A DNA stretch of 13,229 bases from Thiopontia sp964344435 (lineage in GTDB: Bacteria; Pseudomonadota; Gammaproteobacteria; GCF-002020875). This document shows, piece by piece, positions 7,224 through 13,229 of the stretch. The notes beneath the pieces are model-generated. The model ran no database searches, was not told the origin of the DNA, and worked only from the letters and a program-made list of their open reading frames with translations. The stretch is from contig CAYFNH010000069.1 of assembly GCA_964344435.1 (NCBI GenBank), positions 1-13,229 of the forward strand, given 5' to 3'. Position numbers and translations under genes: made by a program. Positions within the stretch are counted from its first letter, which is position 1. The number at the start of each line of letters is the position of its first letter.

Positions 7224-7936
7224 TGAGCGAGGATGACGCCTCCGAGCGTGGTCTCCTCCGGCGCGATCTCAGGGAACAGCTGGATATTATTATTGGTAGC
7301 GGTGAGCAGCTGGCTGCATCCGCTCTGGATGAGAAGCAGCAGCAGTTGCTGCAGACCATCACCAGCGCCAGCCACCGGGTGCGCTCACAGCTGGAGGTTC
7401 TGCTTGCTGAGTACAATACAGAAGTGAGTGCTACCCAGACACATCTCCCGTCAGTTCCCCCACAGCTCAAGATACTGGTGCTGGATGATGAGTCTGCCAT
7501 ACATCATTACTTCGATATCGTTTTTGAGGAGAACGACTGGGAGGAGGAGTTGGAGTGGCTGTTGGGCAAATCAGAGCAGGGCAAACTTCCCCGCTACCAT
7601 TTCGACTACGCCCCCGGTGGTGAACAGGGGGTCGAAATGATGCATGCTGCGTTGCAGGATAACGCCCCCTATCTGGTTGCCTATGTCGATATGCGTATGG
7701 TGCCGGGGATGAGCGGACTGCAGGCGGCCAAGGCACTGCGTGCGATTGACCCGCGCCTCTATATCGTCATTATGACCGCCTACAGTGACCACTCACTGGA
7801 GGAGATCAACCAGGAACTGGAGCATGGCGTACTCTTTCTGAAGAAACCCTTCTCGCGTGAGGAGCTGAAGCAGACTACCCATATGCTGACCCGTTCCTGG
7901 TTACGAGAGCATGTCACCGGCTTTGGGAAGAGTTGA
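7223..7936 (+). CDS. receiver-domain protein with a His-less DHp-like N-terminus
   Basis: A 237-residue response-regulator-like protein without a DNA-binding or enzymatic output domain. Residues about 10-64 look like the two-helix dimerisation domain of histidine kinases: RRDLREQLDIIIGSGEQL lines up with SHELRTPLTSIIGNSNYL of the kinase downstream, but Arg14 replaces the phosphorylated His. Residues about 82-222 form a receiver: acidic pair Asp88-Asp89, phosphoacceptor Asp156 in YVDMRMVPGMSG, Thr185 in MTAYSDHS, and Lys208 in KKPF. An insert-like stretch at about 102-127 lies between the first helix and second strand. AGGAGG (7210-7215) fixes the start at ATG 7223, which overlaps the preceding stop. 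By context it is probably a partner of the two kinases. The receiver assignment is firm; the DHp-like reading is inference. Confidence 0.88.
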   Translation: MSEDDASERGLLRRDLREQLDIIIGSGEQLAASALDEKQQQLLQTITSASHRVRSQLEVLLAEYNTEVSATQTHLPSVPPQLKILVLDDESAIHHYFDIVFEENDWEEELEWLLGKSEQGKLPRYHFDYAPGGEQGVEMMHAALQDNAPYLVAYVDMRMVPGMSGLQAAKALRAIDPRLYIVIMTAYSDHSLEEINQELEHGVLFLKKPFSREELKQTTHMLTRSWLREHVTGFGKS

Positions 7937-7955
7937 GAGGGAGCCCGGAGAGGTC

Positions 7956-8051
7956 TCAGGCAACAGACGGAACAGTTCCTTGCTCCATGAAGAGGCGGAA
8001 TTTCATCTCTTCAACCTTATTGATGTTCTCAATCCAATGCGCATCGGGCAT
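7956..8051 (-). CDS. possible 31-residue small protein or gene remnant
   Basis: On the - strand of the gap before the first kinase, an ATG (8051-8049) opens a 31-codon frame with protein-like composition: MPDAHWIENINKVEEMKF and then RLFMEQGTVPSVA. It is preceded by AGGGG (8060-8056 on that strand) four bases from the ATG and, further up, by TATTAT (8075-8070). The predicted helix around residues 4-22 is amphipathic. I recognise no family. The frame stays open upstream of the ATG without obvious homology, so this could be a remnant of a longer gene. Chance is a real possibility at this length. Confidence 0.25.
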   Translation of the reverse strand: MPDAHWIENINKVEEMKFRLFMEQGTVPSVA

Positions 8052-8068
8052 AATGCCCCTATGAAATC

Positions 8069-8105
8069 TATAATATTTTTTCGATGCTCGAGAGGAGTAC
8101 CTCTC
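8069..8105 (+). promoter_or_regulatory. candidate -10 box and leader hairpin before the first kinase
   Basis: A perfect TATAAT lies at 8069-8074, but no convincing -35 box lies 16-18 bases upstream. It is followed by a perfect six-base-pair hairpin (GAGAGG 8090-8095 with CCTCTC 8100-8105, loop AGTA) that would fall in the untranslated leader, and then by the ribosome binding site AGGG (8114-8117). Just upstream, GGGCA-TAA-TGCCC (8046-8058) is another short dyad that could be an activator site. This is the only sizeable gap in the signalling cluster, so a separate promoter here is plausible. Confidence 0.35.
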
Positions 8106-8125
8106 TCACCTGCAGGGTAATAGCT

Positions 8126-8926
8126 GTGAACAAACGTTTACAGGCGTGGACGACTCCCATCAACCGGCAGACCATGGTGTTGGTGGTGATGTTGGTAGTG
8201 ACGCTGCTGGGCTCAGTGGGGCTGTTTCACTATGAGCGTGAGGTGGAACAGGAGCACTACAGCATCACTCTTCAGCTATTGCAGTTGCAGCAGCACACTG
8301 CCGAGGTTCATCTGTGGCTGGAGGAGTGGCTGTATGGGGATGAGGTGGAGATCGAAAAGATTCAGCTGCAGGTCGACCGGGTGGAGCGAGTGGCCGAGCA
8401 GTTGCAACGGCTGCAGCTCGGGGCGGAATGGTCGCTGCAGATGGATCGGGTGGAGCGGGTTGTAGAGCGCTTTCTGGCGATTATGGCGATGCGGATGGAT
8501 CCTGTGCAGGCTCAAGAAGGGGCAGTCGTTGCCGGTTCACCCCTGGATGATGCGCTTGACCTCCACTTTGAGGTGCTCGACAGGCGGGTGAAGAAGGCGT
8601 TGCAGCTGTATCAGCAGATCTATCAGCAAAAGCAGCAGATAGGGCTGGCGGTCCTCTGGGCTGGCTTGCTGCTGCTTACCCTGGTCTGGTTGTTGGCAAT
8701 CCACTGGCTGCGTCGCTCATCCAGTCGTCTGCTGGCGAACAAGGCCCGCCTGCTGGAGGCACAACGGCTGGCTCAGATAGGTAACTGGGAGCTGGACGTC
8801 AGCACCATGAGCGCACACTGGTCGGAGTCAATTCACCAGCTGATGGGCACCACGGCAGCGGAGGAAGTTGGGCCCAGTCTGTTGAAGGGCTTTGTCGAGG
8901 AGGAGGATTGGCCGGCACTGGAGTAG
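8126..8926 (+). CDS. hybrid histidine kinase 1, N-terminal fragment: membrane sensor and half PAS (ends at in-frame TAG)
   Basis: Sensor half of an interrupted kinase. The 266 residues comprise a first membrane helix (about 17-34), a Leu/Gln/Glu-rich periplasmic region (about 35-170) that looks like a helical bundle, a second membrane helix (about 172-195), and the first half of a PAS domain (from about QRLAQIGNWELDVS) ending at EEEDWPALE. The next codon is TAG (8924-8926), and the same frame then continues directly into the second half of the PAS domain and the kinase. GTG 8126 was preferred over the in-frame ATG 8084 because AGGG precedes it by eight bases and the N-terminus is then a standard signal anchor; ATG 8084 has no ribosome binding site and lies in a hairpin-rich leader. 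It may be a pseudogene fragment or a genuine separate sensor polypeptide. Confidence 0.75.
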   Translation: MNKRLQAWTTPINRQTMVLVVMLVVTLLGSVGLFHYEREVEQEHYSITLQLLQLQQHTAEVHLWLEEWLYGDEVEIEKIQLQVDRVERVAEQLQRLQLGAEWSLQMDRVERVVERFLAIMAMRMDPVQAQEGAVVAGSPLDDALDLHFEVLDRRVKKALQLYQQIYQQKQQIGLAVLWAGLLLLTLVWLLAIHWLRRSSSRLLANKARLLEAQRLAQIGNWELDVSTMSAHWSESIHQLMGTTAAEEVGPSLLKGFVEEEDWPALE

Positions 8927-8929
8927 TCG

Positions 8930-10612
8930 ATGATGCGGGCGGTGAATGAGGGCGCGCACCATGAGGCGGAGTACCGTGTCAATGCTCGCGATGGTAGTCA
9001 GCACTGGCTCCATTGCAGTGCCGATCCGCAGCGCAACCGTGATGGTCAGATAGAAAAATTGGTGGGGATGGTGCAGGATATTACTCTGCACAAGCAAAGG
9101 CTCGAGGAGCTGACCCGGGCCCGCACGGAGGCAGAGCGGGCCAACCAGGTCAAGGATGAATTTCTGGCCAATATGAGTCATGAGTTGCGTACACCGCTCA
9201 CCTCCATCATTGGTAACAGCAACTACCTGCTGCAGGATCTGGCAGACAACAAGCAGCAGGAGATTCTGCATAGTATTCGGATGGCGGGGGAGAATCAGTT
9301 GGCGCTGGTCAATGATATTCTCGATATGTCAAAGATTGAGTCGGGGAAATTTGCCATCAGCAACACCCCGTTTGATCTGGACCGCATGCTGGCAGAACTG
9401 CAGCAGCTGCTTGTGCTCAAGGCGCGGGATAATGGCATTGAACTTCACTTTCAAGCGCGTGAACCGCAGCGCTATCGGCTGATGGGAGATGAGCAGCGCC
9501 TGCGTCAGGTGTTGATCAACCTGATTGGCAATGCAATCAAGTTTACCCCTGAGGGGGAGGTGAATGTCTCTACCCGGGTTGAGTCCGATCTGCTGATCTT
9601 TTCGGTTGAGGATAGTGGTATCGGCATGTCGCCAGAATTGATGGAACGGCTCTTTAACCGTTTTGAACAGGCCGATGGCTCCATCTCCCGCCGTTTTGGT
9701 GGCAGTGGGCTGGGGCTCTATATCTCGTTGCATCTGGCCCGCCTGATGGGCGGTACCATTGATGCCTCCAGTCGTGAAGGGGAGGGTTCGGTTTTTGAGC
9801 TGCGCATCCCCTGTCACTACAGTGAACAGCGAGTTGTGGTGGATGTCGAAGAACCTGCCAAAGTAGTACCAAGCGAGAAGCGAACATTGCAGGGGCATGT
9901 ACTGGTGGCCGAGGATACGCCGATGCTGCAGCAGCTGGAGAAGCGCATGCTGGAGAAGATGGGGCTGCGGGTTACCCTGGCGGCCAATGGCGTTGAGGCT
10001 CTGGAGGCGGCAGCCAGAGAGCCCTTTGATCTGATTCTGATGGATATGCAGATGCCGGAGATGGATGGGATTGAGGCCACCCAAAGGCTGCGTGAGCAGG
10101 GTAACCAGACTCCGGTGGTGGTCCTCACCGCCAATGTGATGCAGAAGCATCGTGATGCCTTTGAAGCGGCGGGCTGTAATGGCTTTCTTGGCAAGCCGAT
10201 TGAGGAGGAGCACTTGCGCGAGACTGTGGCACAGTATGTTGCTTCGGTGGTGGATGAGTCAGCTGTAGAGGCGGAGCCAGTGGAGCAGGGTGAGCACTCC
10301 AGCACGGTAGCGGCAGCGGTCGCTTCCAGTCAGGATGCTCCGGAGACCCCGCATGTTGATGAGAGCCTGCGTGAGCTCTTCCGTGAGCGAGTCCATGAAC
10401 TCAGGCTGGAGCTCTCCGAGGCCTTGCTGAAGGAAGATTGGGAGGCAGTGCATGATGCCGCCCATGTGATCAAGGGTAGTGGCACCTCATTTGGCTATCA
10501 GGGGTTGACTGACCTCGCTACGGTAGTCTGTGATGCGATCGACCATGGTCATACCGAAGGGTTGCAGGAGAGTGTGATGGAGCTGATTTTCAAGACCAGT
10601 TTGGTATTATAG
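8930..10612 (+). CDS. hybrid histidine kinase 1, kinase fragment (half PAS-HisKA-HATPase-REC-Hpt)
   Basis: Continuation of the previous frame after the TAG; 560 residues from ATG 8930. Order: C-terminal half of PAS (about 10-52, EAEYRVNARDG to GMVQDIT), HisKA with phosphorylated His84 in SHELRTPL, HATPase with N-box INLIGNAIKFT, G1 VEDSGIGM and G2 GGSGLGLYIS. A receiver follows with Asp329, phosphoacceptor Asp372 in MDMQMPEMDG, Thr400 and Lys422, and then an Hpt domain with His512 in AAHVIKGSGTSFGY. All phosphotransfer residues are intact, giving an ArcB/BarA-type tripartite layout. A GGAG (8920-8923) overlaps the stop of the first fragment and lies six bases from this ATG, so reinitiation as a soluble kinase is possible. 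The next kinase starts three bases after the stop. No output target is visible. Confidence 0.88.
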   Translation: MMRAVNEGAHHEAEYRVNARDGSQHWLHCSADPQRNRDGQIEKLVGMVQDITLHKQRLEELTRARTEAERANQVKDEFLANMSHELRTPLTSIIGNSNYLLQDLADNKQQEILHSIRMAGENQLALVNDILDMSKIESGKFAISNTPFDLDRMLAELQQLLVLKARDNGIELHFQAREPQRYRLMGDEQRLRQVLINLIGNAIKFTPEGEVNVSTRVESDLLIFSVEDSGIGMSPELMERLFNRFEQADGSISRRFGGSGLGLYISLHLARLMGGTIDASSREGEGSVFELRIPCHYSEQRVVVDVEEPAKVVPSEKRTLQGHVLVAEDTPMLQQLEKRMLEKMGLRVTLAANGVEALEAAAREPFDLILMDMQMPEMDGIEATQRLREQGNQTPVVVLTANVMQKHRDAFEAAGCNGFLGKPIEEEHLRETVAQYVASVVDESAVEAEPVEQGEHSSTVAAAVASSQDAPETPHVDESLRELFRERVHELRLELSEALLKEDWEAVHDAAHVIKGSGTSFGYQGLTDLATVVCDAIDHGHTEGLQESVMELIFKTSLVL

Positions 10613-10614
10613 GT

Positions 10615-11526
10615 ATGCCCTCGCAGAGATCGACGGTAACGGAACCGGCTCAGTACCAGAAAAACAAGATGATGGAGCACACCACTATCAAGGCGGAGAA
10701 AGACCAGAGTCTGTTTGCGCTGGTACGACCGCTGCAGGATTTTGCTTACTTGCTGATTACACTGTTGCTGATTGCTCTGCTCTATTACGCGGCCCACCAT
10801 GGTAGTGTGCTTGAGCAGCAGTTGCTTCAGCAGCAGGAGCGTGATGAAGTTCGCTATCACCACCTCGATATCATGACGGCTATAGAACGGGTGTTCAACC
10901 ACCTCAATGGCCTCTCCAGGGAACGTGAACTACTACAGCTGGTAGAGCAGCCTGATTTGGCTGAGTTACAGCCGATCGAGCAGGCCTTCACCACGCTGTT
11001 GTTGCGAAATCCCGACTATTTTCAGGCGCGCTGGATTGATGGTGATGGCATAGAGCGGGTTCGAGTGGATCGACAGGGGACGGGGGTTCGGGTAGTTGAT
11101 ACGCTGCAGAACAAGTCAACCCGCTACTATACGCTTGAGAGCTTGAAGCTTGCCGCCGGGCAGTTCTATCTATCACAGGTGGATCTCAATGTGGAGCATG
11201 GCGAGATTGTTACTCCACATCAGCCGACCCTGCGTATTGCCAGGCGCTTGCCGACCACGAAAACGGGGGTAGACGCGGGCTTTCTGATTATCAACCTCGA
11301 TCTCACCAATCTGATCGCTCACCTGCGCAGTAGTTTCCGCTCTGGGGGGTGGCTGGTCAATCAGCATGGGCAATGGTTGGTTGGCCCTGACCCGGAGCAT
11401 GAGTGGAGCTTTATGTTTGGACGCTCACACGATGTGGAGGATCGTTTTCCCGACCTGAGTGTACAGATGGTCGCCAACGCCTCATTGCAGAAAGAGGATG
11501 CGCATGGCGGACTGCTGACCGTATGA
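10615..11526 (+). CDS. hybrid histidine kinase 2, N-terminal fragment: membrane anchor and Cache-like periplasmic domain (ends at frameshift)
   Basis: Sensor half of a second interrupted kinase, 303 residues. A cytoplasmic leader (1-40) is followed by a membrane helix (about 42-60) and a large periplasmic Cache-like sensor. Typical segments include FQARWIDGDGIERVRVDR, LQNKSTRYYTLESLKL, FYLSQVDLNVEHGEI, GFLIINLDLTNLI and EHEWSFMFGR. The frame stops at TGA 11524-11526 just before the strand that should lead to the second membrane helix; that part continues in the next frame. ATG 10615 is three bases after the preceding stop and has a poor ribosome binding site. ATG 10669 or 10672 are alternatives giving a shorter leader. 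The exact start is uncertain. Confidence 0.75.
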   Translation: MPSQRSTVTEPAQYQKNKMMEHTTIKAEKDQSLFALVRPLQDFAYLLITLLLIALLYYAAHHGSVLEQQLLQQQERDEVRYHHLDIMTAIERVFNHLNGLSRERELLQLVEQPDLAELQPIEQAFTTLLLRNPDYFQARWIDGDGIERVRVDRQGTGVRVVDTLQNKSTRYYTLESLKLAAGQFYLSQVDLNVEHGEIVTPHQPTLRIARRLPTTKTGVDAGFLIINLDLTNLIAHLRSSFRSGGWLVNQHGQWLVGPDPEHEWSFMFGRSHDVEDRFPDLSVQMVANASLQKEDAHGGLLTV

Positions 11527-11539
11527 GCCACTCAAGCAT

Positions 11540-13204
11540 ATGGGGAAACAGGTGAAGCGCGCAGAGCACTGGTATCTGTTGCGCCACCTTCCGGCACAGA
11601 GTTATCAGCATTCGATACGACGTAATCTGCTACAGTTTGTGCTTGAGCTTGTTCTGGTGCTGGTGGTGGCTGTACTGCTCTATGGGCTGGTGCTGCGTAA
11701 CCGACGTGAACTGCTGAGGGTGCAGCAGGCACAATTTGCAGAACAGCAGTCGAACCGGGCGAAGGATGGCTTTCTCGCCTCCATCAGCCATGAGCTGCGT
11801 ACCCCGCTAACAGCCATTATTGGCAACTCCGATCTGCTCGCGGAGTCTCCGCTCGATCATGAGCAGCACAGCCAGTTACGGGCGATCAAGCTCTCCGGCA
11901 ACAGCCTGTTGACCATGGTGAATGATGTCATTGACCTCTCCAAGGCGGAGTCGGGTGAGTTGGAAATTCACTATGCACCGTTTGACCTCAATGTATTGCT
12001 GGAGCAGGCACGGGTACTCTATCAGCAGCAGGCCGATAACAGCGGTTTGCAGTTACGGGTCTCTCCTCTGCGGCTGGAAGACAACCATCTGCTGGGAGAT
12101 GGGCAGCGTATCAGTCAGGTGCTCAACAATCTGCTGGGCAATGCAATCAAGTTTACCGATGAGGGGTCGATTACGGTGAGTGCATCGGTGGTACAGGAGC
12201 ACTTGTCGGTTGTAGTTGAGGATACCGGTATCGGCATTCCCGAGCATGAGTTGGCGCGGCTGTTTACCCCGCTGGAGCAGGTCGACAAGGCAATCTCACG
12301 CCGTTGTGGCGGGATCGGCCTGGGGCTCTATCTGTCGATTACTCTTGCGCGTCACATGGGTGGAGAGATCTCGGTGCAGAGTGAAGAGGGTAAGGGGTCG
12401 ACCTTTGCGCTCACTATCCCCTATCGGGTGGCGCAACAGAGGGAGGCGGTATCCGACCAACCAGCGCCCACTCCACAGCCTGTAGCAAACGTAGACAAGA
12501 GTGCAACTGCGGCTGAATCAGATTCATCACCACACTATCGTGGCAAGGTGTTGGTGGCCGAGGATACCAAGGTGATGCAGATGCTGTTGCGCAAGATTCT
12601 GCAACGCATGGGGGTTACGGTAATTCTGGTGGAGAACGGCAAGCTGGCACTGGAGCGGGCCCAGTCCGAGCCCTTTGATCTGATCCTGATGGATATGCAG
12701 ATGCCGGTGATGGATGGTATCGAAGCCACCGCAGCCCTGCGCAAGGCAGGAAACCAGGTGCCGATTGCCGCTCTCACCGCCAATGTGATGGAGAAGAATC
12801 GCCAGGATTTTTTTGATGCCGGCTGTAACCGTTTTCTGACCAAGCCGGTCAATGTGGCGCAGTTGAGGGAGGTGCTGGACCTCTATCTGCTGCCACTGGA
12901 GCCGGCAGAAAAGGTGGTTGATGAGGAGCTGACGCAGTTGTTCCGCTCACAGCTGCAGGAGAGTATCGGTTCACTCTCCGCTACTCTGGCTGGTGAGGAG
13001 TGGGAGCCGTTGCGGTTACTGGCACAGAATATTCGTGGCAGTGCAGCGACCTTCGGTTATCGCATGCTGGGAGAGCAGAGTGATGTGCTCTGTTCTGCGG
13101 TTGAACGCAAGGAGCTGGAACGATTGCCGCTGCTGGTGGAGAGCCTGATTGCCGAGATGAAAAAGATACTTGGTGACACTGGTGTCCCAACGTTGAAGAG
13201 GTAA
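11540..13204 (+). CDS. hybrid histidine kinase 2, kinase fragment (TM-HisKA-HATPase-REC-degenerate Hpt)
   Basis: The frame is open from 11519, and ATG 11540 is its first ATG; no ribosome binding site is evident, so it is more likely the rest of a frameshifted gene than an independent start. Counted from that ATG (554 residues): end of the periplasmic domain, membrane helix (about 31-52), HisKA His84 in SHELRTPL, HATPase motifs NNLLGNAIKFT, VEDTGIGI and GGIGLGLYLS, and a receiver with Asp342, Asp385 in MDMQMPVMDG, Thr413 and Lys435. The Hpt-like domain reads LLAQNIRGSAATFGY, with Gln496 where kinase 1 has His512. The domain is otherwise well preserved. Core and receiver are closely paralogous to kinase 1. 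Autokinase and receiver functions look intact; the Hpt cannot accept phosphate at the usual residue. Confidence 0.86.
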   Translation: MGKQVKRAEHWYLLRHLPAQSYQHSIRRNLLQFVLELVLVLVVAVLLYGLVLRNRRELLRVQQAQFAEQQSNRAKDGFLASISHELRTPLTAIIGNSDLLAESPLDHEQHSQLRAIKLSGNSLLTMVNDVIDLSKAESGELEIHYAPFDLNVLLEQARVLYQQQADNSGLQLRVSPLRLEDNHLLGDGQRISQVLNNLLGNAIKFTDEGSITVSASVVQEHLSVVVEDTGIGIPEHELARLFTPLEQVDKAISRRCGGIGLGLYLSITLARHMGGEISVQSEEGKGSTFALTIPYRVAQQREAVSDQPAPTPQPVANVDKSATAAESDSSPHYRGKVLVAEDTKVMQMLLRKILQRMGVTVILVENGKLALERAQSEPFDLILMDMQMPVMDGIEATAALRKAGNQVPIAALTANVMEKNRQDFFDAGCNRFLTKPVNVAQLREVLDLYLLPLEPAEKVVDEELTQLFRSQLQESIGSLSATLAGEEWEPLRLLAQNIRGSAATFGYRMLGEQSDVLCSAVERKELERLPLLVESLIAEMKKILGDTGVPTLKR

Positions 13205-13229
13205 AACTCACGTAGCCCCATAAAACACT

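Noticed and set aside
7988..8013. Inverted repeat TGAAGAG/CTCTTCA as a terminator for the receiver gene
   Set aside because: The seven-pair stem has a 12-base loop and no T tract after it, and a competing pairing (ATGAA/TTCAT) uses the same bases. It may be chance.
7911..8120. Plus-strand 69-codon frame through the gap before kinase 1
   Set aside because: It overlaps the receiver gene end, has no good binding site, and its translation shows no family or structural pattern.
8084..8125. ATG 8084 as the start of kinase 1
   Set aside because: There is no ribosome binding site, and it is only ten bases after the candidate TATAAT and within hairpin-forming sequence. GTG 8126 has AGGG at good spacing and gives a typical membrane anchor.
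9329..10213. Minus-strand open frame of 294 codons opposite kinase 1
   Set aside because: It is antisense to the HATPase and receiver coding region with intact motifs on the + strand. A similar shadow arises from the codon bias, and no family features are visible.
1..13229. tRNA, rRNA, CRISPR arrays, IS elements or attachment sites
   Set aside because: I saw no cloverleaf-like segments, regularly spaced repeats, transposase motifs or flanking direct repeats, including at the edges of the toxin-antitoxin module.

Overview
The window looks like a chromosomal segment of a gammaproteobacterium. The first half is the classic fatty-acid, folate and replication block acpP-fabF-(pabB)-pabC-tmk-holB-tatD/ycfH, in the order known from that class, with E. 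coli-like proteins throughout. GC content looks moderate to high and codon use is even. A free-living or symbiotic sulfur-oxidiser-like relative would fit the style of the sensor kinases, but that is a guess and nothing here proves it. All convincing genes are on the + strand.

Region 1 (1-5328), housekeeping. acpP is followed by a good hairpin-plus-T-tract terminator or attenuator (290-324), then fabF, pabB, pabC, tmk and holB. The last four are tightly coupled by short gaps or 4-8 base overlaps. Together they serve fatty-acid elongation (AcpP, FabF), p-aminobenzoate synthesis for folate (PabB, PabC), dTTP supply (Tmk) and the clamp loader (HolB). Two usual members of this locus in relatives are missing: mltG/yceG between pabC and tmk, and pilZ between holB and tatD.

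Region 2 (5329-6084), accessory insert. In the usual pilZ position sits a two-gene FitAB/VapBC-type toxin-antitoxin module. It has its own sigma70-like promoter, and two 8-base near-palindromes lie inside the promoter as a likely autoregulatory operator. After it the block resumes with the TatD-family hydrolase (6171-6947).

Region 3 (6975-13204), signalling cluster. It contains a small two-helix membrane protein and a stand-alone receiver protein whose N-terminus resembles a histidine-kinase dimerisation helix pair without the phosphorylated His. Two tandem, paralogous ArcB/BarA-type kinases follow (HisKA-HATPase-REC-Hpt). Both are interrupted between sensor and kinase core: the first by one in-frame TAG inside its PAS domain, the second by a frameshift at 11519-11523 near the end of its periplasmic domain. 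Both kinase cores keep all key motifs, but the second Hpt has Gln in place of the phosphoacceptor His. The cluster reads as a local multistep phosphorelay with split or specialised parts, or as one in early decay. No DNA-binding output regulator is visible in the window. The 189-base gap before the first kinase holds a candidate promoter, a leader hairpin and a possible 31-residue reading frame on the - strand. The last 25 bases hold nothing I recognise.
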